64,000 nt of DNA from VXOI01 sp965197575 (GCA_965197575.1 OZ240214.1:1302001-1366000), one strand, 5' to 3'; shown: positions 43,911-53,071, numbered from the stretch's first letter. Notes: generated by a model from the letters alone, not told the origin. A program made the numbers and translations.

Positions 43911-44753
43911 ATGACAACAGAATTCACGGAAGCCTCGACCAGCAAAACCGCGCAGGTGGACGGCATTAGCGTCCACTACCACGACGTGGGCTCCGGCTAC
44001 CCGTTGGTGATGCTCCACTCCTACGGGCCGGGCACCACCGGCTGGATAACCTTTCACAAGGTGCTGCCGGCATTCGCCGAGCATTTTCGCTGCATCGTCA
44101 TGGACCTGCCCAACTTCGGCCGCACCGGGCCGGTGGTCTACGAAGAGCCGCTCCACAACCTGCAAGCCCGTACGGCCTTGGGGCTGATGGACGCGCTGGG
44201 CATCGGCAAAGCCCACCTGCTGGGCAACTCCCAAGGCGGGCAGAGCGCGATGGTGCTGGCTATGAAGGAGCCGGAGCGAGTGAACAAGCTGGTCTTCGGC
44301 GCATGCCACATCCGCACCGGTGGCGACCTCTACCTGATGGGCAACCGCCCCTCCGAGGGCAGCCTGGTGACCCGCGAGGTGCGGGACGACCCCACGCGCG
44401 AAAACGTGCGCCGCTACCTGCGGACGCACATCGACGACGATGACCTGGTCACCGACGAACTGGTGGACTACATCCGCGGGAACTACACCGGCAATCCCGA
44501 CCACATCGAGGCCGACGCCAAGTCGGTGAGCGTGCCCTACGACCACGGCGTAGACTTGCCCAACATTACCGCCCCCAGCCTGGTAATCTGGGGCCGCTAC
44601 GACCGCATGTGCGTCTTCGAAATCGGCATAGCGGCCCTCAACAACATCGCCGACTCCCGGCTGGTCCTCCTGAACAACTGCGGCCATTGGGTCCCCTACG
44701 AAAAGCCCGAGGAGTACACCTCGCACGTGCTCAACTTTTTGCGGGGAGGGTAG
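43911..44753 (+). CDS. Alpha/beta hydrolase, meta-cleavage-product hydrolase-like
   Basis: A 280-residue hydrolase with HSYGPGTTGW (oxyanion), GNSQGGQSA (nucleophile Ser), WGRYDRMC (Asp) and NNCGHWVPYEKP (His), a spacing like MhpC/BphD C-C bond hydrolases. ATG 43911 lies behind GAGAGGA and after the repeat element. Its neighbours, a Rieske dioxygenase and a flavin monooxygenase, support a role in ring-cleavage product breakdown, although no extradiol dioxygenase is in the window. Its stop abuts the convergent HEPN gene with no spacing. Confidence 0.85.
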   Translation: MTTEFTEASTSKTAQVDGISVHYHDVGSGYPLVMLHSYGPGTTGWITFHKVLPAFAEHFRCIVMDLPNFGRTGPVVYEEPLHNLQARTALGLMDALGIGKAHLLGNSQGGQSAMVLAMKEPERVNKLVFGACHIRTGGDLYLMGNRPSEGSLVTREVRDDPTRENVRRYLRTHIDDDDLVTDELVDYIRGNYTGNPDHIEADAKSVSVPYDHGVDLPNITAPSLVIWGRYDRMCVFEIGIAALNNIADSRLVLLNNCGHWVPYEKPEEYTSHVLNFLRGG

Positions 44754-45125
44754 CTAAGACAAGTTGAGCAAGGCCCGCATGTTGTCCTTGATGGGGCTAA
44801 AATCGTCCATGTGTATCCTGTCCACTTCGAGTGACGGGATTGATACGACGTCATAGCGTGCATCAAGACTGCGGTGGTAAAGCCTCAAGTAATACAGGCC
44901 GATAGCGGTTCTGCTAGTAACCAATTCATTTCTGGCCCTGTGGTTCCTCGGGTGTAGGCCGACAGTAAAGTCCAGGAACGCGTCGACGTAATGGAGTGCA
45001 GAATAAAAGAGAGCAGTTACCTCCCAGTCAGTAAGACGGCCTTCAGAGTAGTCGGCTTGAGCCAAGACTCTCACAGCTCTTTCGTTCCATTCCGCTTGGC
45101 GAATATGCTGGGCGTGAGTCGGCAT
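44754..45125 (-). CDS. HEPN-domain-like protein
   Basis: A 123-residue all-helical protein with HEPN features: WEVTALFYSALHYVDAFL, then the HPRNHRARNELV segment and IGLYYLRLYHRSLDARYD. HEPN proteins are often RNases in toxin-antitoxin and abortive-infection systems; the classic RX4-6H motif is not seen in exact form here. It is the second gene of a two-gene minus-strand unit lying 3 bp after a 112-residue partner. Local G+C content is lower than that of the flanks, like the nucleotidyltransferase/DUF262 island. Confidence 0.7.
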   Translation of the reverse strand: MPTHAQHIRQAEWNERAVRVLAQADYSEGRLTDWEVTALFYSALHYVDAFLDFTVGLHPRNHRARNELVTSRTAIGLYYLRLYHRSLDARYDVVSIPSLEVDRIHMDDFSPIKDNMRALLNLS

Positions 45126-45128
45126 CCC

Positions 45129-45467
45129 CTACCGGGACCATAAGACCGTGCCAATCCCGGACACGTAGTCGTTCCGAAATTCGTGACCCAGTTCTTCCAA
45201 GTTAATCAGACGGAACCCCAGGGCAGATTTGGCGTCCTTCATTACATCGATCTGGGCCTCTATTACGCGATCGCGAGGGACATTATCAAAAGGAATTGCC
45301 GAGATTATCGTCCATATTGTCGGTCCTTCGTCGTCATCCGCGAGCCGCACCTCCACGACTTCCGGAATATCTCGAACCAAGTCTAGGTATCTCTTTTCCG
45401 CTTGCTTCCGTGGCGACAAACGCGGCCCTCGACCAATTCCTCTTAACAAGGGACTGAGTATCCGCAC
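45129..45467 (-). CDS. Hypothetical protein, partner of the HEPN-like gene
   Basis: A 112-residue protein starting at GTG 45467. I recognise no family. After a basic N-terminus it reads VVEVRLADDDEGPTIWTII, then AIPFDNVPRDRVIEAQIDVM and FRLINLEEL, an alternation of strands and helices that could be a small alpha/beta domain. The position before the HEPN gene with only 3 bp between suggests an antitoxin or sensor. It contains no recognisable DxD nucleotidyltransferase motif. Confidence 0.62.
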   Translation of the reverse strand: MRILSPLLRGIGRGPRLSPRKQAEKRYLDLVRDIPEVVEVRLADDDEGPTIWTIISAIPFDNVPRDRVIEAQIDVMKDAKSALGFRLINLEELGHEFRNDYVSGIGTVLWSR

Positions 45468-45515
45468 AGCGTCACCTCAATAGTTGACAATTGACAAAGA
45501 TAAGCGCTCTATCCG

Positions 45516-46373
45516 CTATTCCCGCAAGTACCGCTCCTGCAACGCCACAAACTCTTCCGTGCGGTTCACCCGACGCAGTAGTTCCGGGGCGGCCAGACGG
45601 TCGCCAAGCTCATCCAGCGCCCCGCCGTCTTTCAGGTGTTTGAGGCTGTCGTAGATGGCTTTGACGGCTATGGCGTAGGTGGGGTTGCCCAGCATCAAGA
45701 TTCGCATGTTGGCATCGAGGAAGGCTTGGTCGTTGCGGGCGTCGGCGGGCGGGTTCAGGACGCAGAGGGGCAGTGTGGTGGCTTGGCGCGCCTCCTCGAT
45801 TTGCTCGCGGCTGCTAACCCCAGTTAACATCAGCGCTTCAGCACCGGTCTGGGAGTAGGCCCGGACCCGCTCCAGGGCCTCGTCCAGCGGACACAACCCC
45901 AGTGCGGCGGAGCGGGCCACGATTACGGTTGTGGAATCGGTACGGGCAGCCACCGCTGCTTCCAGCTTGCCCACCTGTTCTTCCGTGGAGACAAGCCCGG
46001 GGTCGGCGACGTTGAAACGTCGGGGCACGAAGTTGTCCTCGATTTCGATCCCCGCCACGCCTGCCGCTTCCATCTCCCGCACGGTGCGGACAACGTTTAC
46101 AGCGTTGCCGAAACCGTCTTCAGCGTCGACCATCAGGCTGACGTCGGCGATGCGGGTGATGCGGCGGCAGTGGTCCACCACGTCGGACATATTGGAAAGC
46201 ACGATGTCAGGAACGCCAAGGTTGGCCACCTTGCCCACCGACCCGGAAAGCACGCAGACCTCGTAGTCCAGCATGTGGGCGATGCGCGCCGACAGCGGGT
46301 CGAAAATGTTGGCCGCCAGGGTACAGGTGGGCCGGGACAATACCTCCCGGAAAAGTTCGCGAGCGCGGGACAT
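45516..46373 (-). CDS. PEP mutase / isocitrate lyase superfamily protein (oxaloacetate decarboxylase-like)
   Basis: A 285-residue TIM-barrel lyase: ANIFDPLSARIAHMLDYEVCVLSGS, the metal site VDAEDGFGNAVNVVRTVREMEAAGVAGIEIEDN, then NPPADARNDQAF. In place of the K(K/R)CGH catalytic loop it has VPRRFN, as in the oxaloacetate decarboxylase/2,3-dimethylmalate-lyase-like branch that works without the Cys. It therefore probably cleaves or decarboxylates a small oxo-dicarboxylate. The start ATG 46373 leads a minus-strand series; the next gene upstream is the MDR oxidoreductase. Confidence 0.85.
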   Translation of the reverse strand: MSRARELFREVLSRPTCTLAANIFDPLSARIAHMLDYEVCVLSGSVGKVANLGVPDIVLSNMSDVVDHCRRITRIADVSLMVDAEDGFGNAVNVVRTVREMEAAGVAGIEIEDNFVPRRFNVADPGLVSTEEQVGKLEAAVAARTDSTTVIVARSAALGLCPLDEALERVRAYSQTGAEALMLTGVSSREQIEEARQATTLPLCVLNPPADARNDQAFLDANMRILMLGNPTYAIAVKAIYDSLKHLKDGGALDELGDRLAAPELLRRVNRTEEFVALQERYLRE

Positions 46374-46436
46374 GGCATATCCTCTCTATGGCGAATCTCT
46401 TGACCCGGCGGGCAAGTGGTGCGGCGCGGCCGCCGG

Positions 46437-47402
46437 TTATGGCGTTAGGATCACCTTTCCCCTGGTACCGCGGTTGGCCAGGTGTTGGTGGGCGGTTGCT
46501 ACCTCGGACATGGGCAGGACCTGGTCCACCACCAGCCTGGCCCTGCCATCAGCCAGCATGGGGAAAATCTCGGCCATGGCCGCTTGGTGGTCCAGAGTAC
46601 CCTGGGGCGACCGACCGATGCTGAAGCCGATCACCGTGCGGTTGACGGGAAATATGTCCACAGCAGGAAGACTGGCGGGCGTTCCTGAAGCGTTGCCGTA
46701 AATGACGAGGCGACCGTAGGAGGCGACGCACCGGACGCTCTTCTCCAGCACCGGCCCGCCGACGCATTCGAGGATTAGCTCCACGCCGTTGCCTCCGGTC
46801 TCATCGCCGATGGCTTCTTCGAAGTCCCGCTCGGTGTAGTTGATGGTCACGTCCGCCCCCAGGGAGCGGCACAGGTCCAGCTTCTCTTGGGTCGAGGCGG
46901 TGGCGACGACGCGGGCGCCCCAGGCTTTGGCCAACTGGATGGCCACCGTGCCCACGCCGGAGGCTCCGGCCTGCACCAGGACGGTATGCCCCGGCTCCAA
47001 CTGCCCGCGGGTCTTCAGCAGATGGTAGGCGGTCAGAAACACGATGGGCATACCCCCGGCCTGCACTGGGTCGACGGTCTCCGGGTAGGGGAACACGAAG
47101 TTGGCGTTGACCGCCACGTATTCGGCCTGCCCGCCCGGCCCCATCGCCATCACCCGCTGGCCGACGGCGATGCCCGTCACCTCCGATCCGGCCTCAGTGA
47201 CGGTCCCGGCGGCCTCCAGCCCCAGGGAAGCCGGCAGGTCCGGGCCCGGGTAGCCACCGGCCCGGCGCATGAGGTCGGCGTAGTTCACGCCGGCGGAATC
47301 GACCTTGATCAGGACTTGGTGGGGCCGCGGCTCCGGTTCGGGAGCGTCCTCCCAGTTAAGAACGTCCAAGCCGCCGAACTCGTGGATGCGGACTGATTTC
47401 AT
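46437..47402 (-). CDS. Zinc-independent MDR oxidoreductase, quinone reductase-like
   Basis: A 321-residue medium-chain reductase: AGVNYADLMRRAG near residue 37, LGLEAAGTV, QAGASGVGTVAIQLAKAWGARVVATASTQEKLDLCRSLGAD (NADPH motif) and LILECVGGP. The catalytic and structural zinc Cys residues of alcohol dehydrogenases are absent, placing it with quinone oxidoreductase/crotonyl-CoA reductase-like members. It is one of four minus-strand catabolic genes (45516-49599). Confidence 0.9.
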   Translation of the reverse strand: MKSVRIHEFGGLDVLNWEDAPEPEPRPHQVLIKVDSAGVNYADLMRRAGGYPGPDLPASLGLEAAGTVTEAGSEVTGIAVGQRVMAMGPGGQAEYVAVNANFVFPYPETVDPVQAGGMPIVFLTAYHLLKTRGQLEPGHTVLVQAGASGVGTVAIQLAKAWGARVVATASTQEKLDLCRSLGADVTINYTERDFEEAIGDETGGNGVELILECVGGPVLEKSVRCVASYGRLVIYGNASGTPASLPAVDIFPVNRTVIGFSIGRSPQGTLDHQAAMAEIFPMLADGRARLVVDQVLPMSEVATAHQHLANRGTRGKVILTP

Positions 47403-47471
47403 CTCGTTGAACTCCTGGCCGTTATATGGTCTTTGCCTCTAAAAGCAATCGTCGCGGCGGCCGCCGACCGG

Positions 47472-48458
47472 CTAGCCGTAGCCGCGGAATTGGGGCGCGG
47501 ATAGCACTTCTTCATTGACCAGCCTTACCGGTTCGCCGCTGGCGTAGGCACGGATGTTTTCCACCACGTCTGCGTAGAAGGCGTGGTAAGAGTCGTCGGT
47601 GACGTAGCCGAGATGGGGACAGATGAGGGTGTTGTCCAGCTTGAGGAGCGGGTGGCCGTCGGGCAACGGTTCTACGTCGAAGGTGTCGAGGGCAGCGCCG
47701 GCGATGGCCCGGCGTTGCAGCACATCGACCAGCGCGGCCTCGTCGACGATGGGGCCGCGGGAGATGTTTATGAGATACGCAGTAGGCTTCATCAAGGCCA
47801 GCTCCCGGGCGGCGACCAGTCCCCGGGTGCGCTGGCTCAGCACCACGTGAACCGACACGATGTCGGAGTCACGGAACAACGTGTCCTTGTCCACCAGCGT
47901 GGCTTGGCACTCGGCGGCGCGTTCAGCGGTCAGGTTCTGGCTCCACGCGATGACGTTCATCTCGAAGGCATTGGCCACCCGGGCCACCAGGGAACCGATA
48001 TGGCCCAAGCCAAGCAGGCCGATGGTCTTGCCCTTCAGCCCCGTGCCAACCGTCGTGCCCCAATTGCCCTGCCGGGAAAGCCGGTCTTCCAGTGGTATCT
48101 GCCGGACGATGCCCAGGATGAGACCCCAGGTCAGCTCGGTGGGACCTTCACCAGCGCCGCCGGTGCCGCATACGGGGATCCCAAGCTCGGTGGCCGCCTC
48201 CATGTCGAACGCGGCGTTGCGTCTTCCGGTGGTGACCAGCAGCCGCAGGTTGGGCAGACGCTCCAGCAGAGAACGTTGGAACGGCGTGCGCTCCCGCATC
48301 CCCATCACCACGTCGAAGTCCCGGAGGCGCTCCGCCAGCGCCTCCTCGCTGGTCAGGTGGTCGTTGAAGTACACGACCTCCGTGCCGGGGGGCAACTGCG
48401 ACCAGTCGGCCATGTCCTTAGCGACGCTCTGGTAATCGTCCAAGACTGCTACTTTCAT
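47472..48458 (-). CDS. D-isomer-specific 2-hydroxyacid dehydrogenase
   Basis: A 328-residue NAD-dependent enzyme. ATG 48458 with GGGAG upstream gives MKVAVLDDYQSVAKDM, the normal N-terminus. The NAD motif is GLLGLGHIGSLVARVANAF; catalytic residues lie in NISRGPIVDE (Arg), DTFDVEP (Glu) and CPHLGYVTDD (His). Interconverts a 2-hydroxyacid and 2-oxoacid; the particular acid is unknown. Confidence 0.92.
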   Translation of the reverse strand: MKVAVLDDYQSVAKDMADWSQLPPGTEVVYFNDHLTSEEALAERLRDFDVVMGMRERTPFQRSLLERLPNLRLLVTTGRRNAAFDMEAATELGIPVCGTGGAGEGPTELTWGLILGIVRQIPLEDRLSRQGNWGTTVGTGLKGKTIGLLGLGHIGSLVARVANAFEMNVIAWSQNLTAERAAECQATLVDKDTLFRDSDIVSVHVVLSQRTRGLVAARELALMKPTAYLINISRGPIVDEAALVDVLQRRAIAGAALDTFDVEPLPDGHPLLKLDNTLICPHLGYVTDDSYHAFYADVVENIRAYASGEPVRLVNEEVLSAPQFRGYG

Positions 48459-48549
48459 ACAGTGGACTCCCTTAACGCTGGTTGCCAACGCTCCTGCGCG
48501 TTGCCATCATGGGCGGGGCGGTTTACCTGTGGAGGCTAGAATAGCCGGT

Positions 48550-49599
48550 CTAGCGGAGGGCGGGCATTACCTGTTCAGTCAGCACCCGCAGACTGCGCGT
48601 AACTCGGTCCTCGGGAATCAGACCGCCGGCGTTCAACTCGGCTACCACGCCGTCCAATCCCAACTCTTCCTTCAGTTGGGAGAAGCGGTCGATCAGGGAC
48701 TCGCCGGTGCCGAAAGCCACCTTGGTTTCCAGCATTTGCTCGTAGGACATGGCGGCCAGGGCTTCGGCCCGCCCCCGACGGAGTTCGGTAGCCTCGATCC
48801 CCGCCTGCCCCGCCGACTCGCGGTACAGGGAGCCCATGCGGCTGAAGTAGGCGCTGATGCTGTCCCAGGGTTCCTCTATGGCTGCCTCCTCGGTGTCCCC
48901 GGCGTATACCGGAATACGCAGCGAGACGTCACCGTCGCCGGAGTGGCCGGCTTCGTGCCATGCCTTCCGGTATTCCTTGAGGTTGGCCTTGAGCTCCGGT
49001 ATGTCCATACCCCGCAGGCCGACGAAAATCGGGAATCCCTCGCTGCCCAGCCGCGGGAAGGTCTCGGCGGTGGTGGCGGCAATGCGAATCGGCGGATGGG
49101 GAGTCTGAAAGGGCGTAGGTGAAACGGTAGCGTCGTGGAAGGTGTAGTATTTGCCTTCGTGGGAGAAAGGCTCGCCCTTCCACGACTCCAAAATGATGTC
49201 CAGCGCCTCCCGGAAGCGTTCGCGGCTTTCGGCGTAAGGGATGCCGTAAAGGTCGTAAGAGCGGGCGAACCCGCTGCGGCCGACTCCAAAATCGAACCGG
49301 CCCTCGCTGATGTGGTCGACGGTGGCAGCCTCTTCGGCGATGCGGAGGGGATTGTTCAGCGGCAGTACGTGGACCGCCATCCCGATGCGGAGCCGCTCCG
49401 TCCGGGTGGCGATGGAGCTTGCCACCATCATGGGCGAAGACAGGACCGAGCGCGTTGGATTGAAGTGCAGTTCGGCGAGCCAGACACCGTCCAGGCCCAT
49501 CGCCTCAGCGTTGTCCACCAGCCGGAACCCTTCCTGAAAAGCCTTTGCCTCCGTAACACCCGCCCGGTTGCCGAACTCCATGAATATTCCGAACTGCAT
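48550..49599 (-). CDS. Luciferase-like (LLM class) flavin-dependent monooxygenase
   Basis: A 349-residue LLM enzyme: MQFGIFMEFGNRAGV, AMGLDGVWLAELHFNPTRSVLSSPMMVASSIATRTERLRIGMAVHVLPLNNPLRIAEEAATVDHISEGRFDFGVGR (shown here in pieces of the family pattern: ELHF, RIGMAV, LPLNNP, FGVGRSG), then RFREALDIILESW. It heads the minus-strand catabolic series. It is distinct from the copy at 42748 in the loop regions. The substrate is unknown. Confidence 0.9.
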   Translation of the reverse strand: MQFGIFMEFGNRAGVTEAKAFQEGFRLVDNAEAMGLDGVWLAELHFNPTRSVLSSPMMVASSIATRTERLRIGMAVHVLPLNNPLRIAEEAATVDHISEGRFDFGVGRSGFARSYDLYGIPYAESRERFREALDIILESWKGEPFSHEGKYYTFHDATVSPTPFQTPHPPIRIAATTAETFPRLGSEGFPIFVGLRGMDIPELKANLKEYRKAWHEAGHSGDGDVSLRIPVYAGDTEEAAIEEPWDSISAYFSRMGSLYRESAGQAGIEATELRRGRAEALAAMSYEQMLETKVAFGTGESLIDRFSQLKEELGLDGVVAELNAGGLIPEDRVTRSLRVLTEQVMPALR

Positions 49600-49635
49600 T
49601 TGCTCCTCCTGGGACGAAGGTCATACCCAAGCTAT

Positions 49636-49707
49636 TTAACCACAGAGAACACGGAGAGCACAGAGTTTTTCTTTTTCCTCTGTGGTTGCGGCGCTCTCTG
49701 TGGTTAA
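49636..49707. repeat. Intergenic hairpin, ACCACAGAG family, copy 2
   Basis: A 12-bp perfect inverted repeat TTAACCACAGAG (49636-49647) / CTCTGTGGTTAA (49696-49707), with inner words AACACGGAGAGCACAGAG and CCTCTGTGGTTG that also pair. It separates the divergent monooxygenase and lhgO genes. Confidence 0.85.
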
Positions 49708-49735
49708 ATTAGGCTACAATCCCAGGGGGTGCGAC

Positions 49736-50953
49736 GTGGAGTCTCAAGAATACGACATTGCCATAGTCGGCGGGGGGATCATCGGACTCTCCACTGCCAT
49801 GCACCTTTCCAGCCGCGTCCCCGGATGGCGCGTGGCTGTGCTGGAGAAAGAGCGCGAGTTGGCCACCCACCAGACCGGCCACAACAGCGGCGTGATTCAC
49901 ACGGGAATCTACTACCGCCCCGGCTCGTTCAAGTCACAGTTCTGCGTGGCCGGGGTGGAGAAGTTGTTGCGGTTCTGCGAGGATAACGAGATCGAGTACG
50001 AGCAGTGCGGCAAGGTGATTGTGGCTACCGACGAATTGGAGTTGGGGCGGCTGGAAACCCTCTACGAGCGCGGGGTCGCCAACGGCGTCAGCGGCCTGGA
50101 GATGATCGGCTCGGAGCGCCTAAAGGAAATCGAGCCCCACGCCGCCGGAGTCAAGGCCCTGTGGTCACCCCAGACCGGCATCGTGGACTATACCAAGGTC
50201 GCCCAGACCTATGCCGCGCGGTTCGAGCAGGCGGGGGGCGATATTTTCACCGAAGCCCCCGTCCAAGACATCAAGCGGGCGAGCGGGTCACTGTCGCTGG
50301 AGACTCCCAAAGGCGAGGTGTGGGCCAAACACATCATCAACTGCGCCGGGTTGTATTCCGACAAGATCGCCGAGATGACCGGCGAACGAACCGGTGTAAG
50401 AATCATCCCCTTCCGCGGCGAGTATTACACCCTGCGCCCGGAAAGCCACCACCTCGTTTCCGGGCTGATCTATCCGGTCCCGGACCCCCGCTTCCCCTTC
50501 CTGGGTGTGCATTACACCAAGGGCATTTACGGCAGCGTAGAGGCAGGCCCGAACGCGGTGCTGGCCATGAGCCGGGAGGGCTACCGCAAACGCGACCTCG
50601 ACCTGGGCGAGACCTGGGACACGGTGTCCTACGGCGGCTTCTGGCGGATGCTCCGTCGCAACTGGAAGATCGGGCTGGGGGAACTGCACCGTTCCTACAG
50701 CAAGGGCGTGTTTCTCCGGGACCTGCAAAAGCTGCTGCCGGAGGTCCGGGAGGCAGATCTAGCGCCGGGCGGTTCCGGTGTGCGGGCCCAAGCCGTGGCC
50801 AAGGACGGCACTCTGCTCGACGACTTCAACATCATCCGTGGGCGCGAGGCGGTCCACGTACTCAACGCGCCTTCGCCGGGGGCCACTTCATCGCTGGCAA
50901 TCGGGGAGTACATCGTTGGTTTGGCTGCCGAGGCTTTCGGGTTCCCGGAGTAG
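49736..50953 (+). CDS. lhgO: L-2-hydroxyglutarate oxidase/dehydrogenase
   Basis: A 405-residue FAD enzyme of the LhgO type, oxidising L-2-hydroxyglutarate to 2-oxoglutarate at the membrane. GTG 49736 follows AGGGGG. Features are IAIVGGGIIGLSTAMHL, EKERELATHQTGHNSGVIHTGIYY (a family signature), FRGEYYTL, YPVPDPRFPFLGVHYTKG and the C-terminal VLNAPSPGATSSLAIGEYI. It fits the neighbouring 2-hydroxyacid dehydrogenase in hydroxyacid metabolism. Confidence 0.9.
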   Translation: MESQEYDIAIVGGGIIGLSTAMHLSSRVPGWRVAVLEKERELATHQTGHNSGVIHTGIYYRPGSFKSQFCVAGVEKLLRFCEDNEIEYEQCGKVIVATDELELGRLETLYERGVANGVSGLEMIGSERLKEIEPHAAGVKALWSPQTGIVDYTKVAQTYAARFEQAGGDIFTEAPVQDIKRASGSLSLETPKGEVWAKHIINCAGLYSDKIAEMTGERTGVRIIPFRGEYYTLRPESHHLVSGLIYPVPDPRFPFLGVHYTKGIYGSVEAGPNAVLAMSREGYRKRDLDLGETWDTVSYGGFWRMLRRNWKIGLGELHRSYSKGVFLRDLQKLLPEVREADLAPGGSGVRAQAVAKDGTLLDDFNIIRGREAVHVLNAPSPGATSSLAIGEYIVGLAAEAFGFPE

Positions 50954-51123
50954 CCGGCGTTCGGAACCCGCTGTTGGCCGTGCCCGATGTTGTTGCCGGG
51001 GCCAGCAAGTCCTGAGTATAATCGCCCTTACCAATCTGGCGTCCCTGCGAAATCGTCGGTCTGGTACTTCATTACGCCTTCGCCCAATGGGGTGATGCGT
51101 TGCGATTGGGAGGCGGGCTGGCT

Positions 51124-51969
51124 TTGTTGATTGAGACCAAAGCCATCGGGGAATCGGGCCTGAGCATAGAGCTGAGCCTGGTCAACGCGACTGAAGGCCA
51201 AGTGGCCGCTTACCTTCAGGCCGTCAGCAACGACCTCCCCGCCTACGCCGAGACTGGGTTAGCTCCTCCACTCTATTTCGCGGCCGCCTCCGTGGGCCTG
51301 CTGTTGCGCGAACTGGCCCTGCCTGCGGGCACGGTCCACAGCCTCCAGGAAACGGAGGTCCTGGCCCCCGTCGCAATCGGCCAAGAGTTGCGGTTGACTG
51401 CCAGCCTGGACCGGCCGCGAGTGAGGGCGGGCCTGAAGTTTCTCACCGCTACGTGCGACTTTCATGCCTCCGACGGACGGCGCGCGGTGGCCGCGAAGAG
51501 CACCATAATGCTCGCGGATGACGCTAACTCCGGGGAACCTAGGCAGCGCCGCCAGCCAACGCCGCCAGCCGGAAGCGATCCAAAAACCAGCGAACGGGAA
51601 GCCAGCGGACTGCCGGTGGTGGCGCGGACGATTACCCAAGAGCAGTTAGCGGCCTACGCCCTGGCATCGGGCGACGACAACCCGCTGCACCTCGACGCCG
51701 GGTTTGCCGCGACGACCCAATTCGGGGGCATCATCGCCCACGGTATGTTGACGTTGGCCTTCGTAGACCAGATGATGGCCGCAGCCCTCGGGCGCCGCTG
51801 GCTCGAAGAGGGGGCGCTCCGGGTGCGGTTCAAGGGAGCAGCCTACCTGGGCGACCGGGTCGAGTCCTGGGGAAGGGCGGCGAAGAATGGCAGCTTCACC
51901 GTCGGAGTACGCAACTCCGTCACCAGCCAGGAATTGGTATCGGGCACGGCTTTGTTGATCAACTCCTAA
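51124..51969 (+). CDS. Double-hotdog MaoC-like dehydratase
   Basis: 281 residues from TTG 51124, chosen because GGGAGG (51108-51113) lies upstream; the frame opens at TTG 51100. The N-terminal half (to about residue 140) is a degenerate hotdog domain (LYFAAASVGLLL, LAPVAIGQELRL). After a Pro-rich linker the C-terminal half has the hydratase-2 motif SGDDNPLHLDAGFAATTQFGGIIAHGML with the catalytic Asp/His. This arrangement is typical of R-specific enoyl-CoA hydratases and mycobacterial HadAB-like enzymes. It is 58 bp before plsX, suggesting fatty-acid synthesis. Confidence 0.85.
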   Translation: MLIETKAIGESGLSIELSLVNATEGQVAAYLQAVSNDLPAYAETGLAPPLYFAAASVGLLLRELALPAGTVHSLQETEVLAPVAIGQELRLTASLDRPRVRAGLKFLTATCDFHASDGRRAVAAKSTIMLADDANSGEPRQRRQPTPPAGSDPKTSEREASGLPVVARTITQEQLAAYALASGDDNPLHLDAGFAATTQFGGIIAHGMLTLAFVDQMMAAALGRRWLEEGALRVRFKGAAYLGDRVESWGRAAKNGSFTVGVRNSVTSQELVSGTALLINS

Positions 51970-52027
51970 GACCTGCCCCGGCGCGGGTCGAAGCCGCCGC
52001 TTTGGGCAGAAAGAAGGACCGAGTCGA

Positions 52028-53071
52028 ATGGGACAAAATGGAGCCGAGAGGGCCGTCAGGGTTGCCGTCGATGCAATGGGCGGCGACTTCGCGCCCGAGG
52101 AGACCGTTAAGGGGGCTATCCGGGCTTTGGCCTCGGTGAACGCCGAGCTGATCCTGGTCGGCGACCCCACAGCCGTGCAAAGGGAAGTGGACAAGTACGA
52201 CCTTTCCGGGCGCTCCGTGACCATCGTGCCGTCGGAGGGCAAGATCGGCGACGACGAGCACCCAATCCGGGCAATGCGGAGCAAACCGAAGGCGTCGGTG
52301 GTCGTCGCCACCCAATTGGTGAAACAAGGCCAGGCCGACGTGGTCGTATCCATGGGCTCCACTGGCGCGGCGATGGCCAGCGCCGTGCTGGCGTTGGGCC
52401 TGATGGAAGGGCTGGAACGGCCCTGCTTGGGCGGGCCCTTTCTGGGGCTTGCGCCCAACACCGTCCTGGTCGACATCGGCAGCAACGTGGACTGTCGCCC
52501 CGGCCTGCTGCTCAGCTTCGGCGCGCTGGGCGTGGCCTTTGCCCGCACCTACATGGGCATCGAGAACCCCAGCGTCGGGCTGCTCAGCGTCGGCGAGGAA
52601 GCGGCCAAAGGCAACCGCCAAGTCCAGGAGAGCTATCAACTCTTCGAGGAAAGCCACCTCAATTTCGTGGGCAACGTGGAAGGGATGGACTTCTTCACCG
52701 AGAAGGCCAACGTGATCGTGTGCGACGGATTTGTCGGCAACATCCTGATCAAGTTCACCGAGGGCTTGGGCGGCGCGTTGGCCGCCTACCTGCAGGAGAA
52801 CCTGTCCAAAGTCCTCGACCAAGAGACCGTGCGCCAACTCGCCGCGGACCTGTGGGAGACCACCAACCGGCCCCGCGCCGTGGGTGGAGGCCCGTTGTTC
52901 GGCGTGAACGGCCCGGTCATACTCGGTCACGGCTCGTGCCGAGCCGACGGGGTAGCCGGAGCGGTGAGCATCGCCGTCCGGTACGTGCAGGTGGGACTGC
53001 TCGACACAATGCGTAACGAGCTGGCCGTGCTTAACGCGGACCAGTCGGCCAAGGCAGCCAAGGCGGAGTAA
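52028..53071 (+). CDS. plsX: Phosphate acyltransferase PlsX
   Basis: Makes acyl-phosphate from acyl-ACP for phospholipid synthesis. It has 347 residues with the hallmark VAVDAMGGDFAPEETVKGA at the N-terminus, MGSTGAAMASA and VCDGFVGNILIKFTEGLG. ATG 52028 follows CGAGTCGA; no better start. Its stop overlaps the fabG start as TAATG (53069-53073), so the two are translationally coupled. Confidence 0.95.
   Translation: MGQNGAERAVRVAVDAMGGDFAPEETVKGAIRALASVNAELILVGDPTAVQREVDKYDLSGRSVTIVPSEGKIGDDEHPIRAMRSKPKASVVVATQLVKQGQADVVVSMGSTGAAMASAVLALGLMEGLERPCLGGPFLGLAPNTVLVDIGSNVDCRPGLLLSFGALGVAFARTYMGIENPSVGLLSVGEEAAKGNRQVQESYQLFEESHLNFVGNVEGMDFFTEKANVIVCDGFVGNILIKFTEGLGGALAAYLQENLSKVLDQETVRQLAADLWETTNRPRAVGGGPLFGVNGPVILGHGSCRADGVAGAVSIAVRYVQVGLLDTMRNELAVLNADQSAKAAKAE

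Noticed and set aside
43854..44726. Long minus-strand open frame whose N-terminus reads RGPHPNPLPQGEG
   Set aside because: It is antisense to the hydrolase gene, and its N-terminus is a translation of the dispersed CCCTCTCC repeat; no family resemblance.
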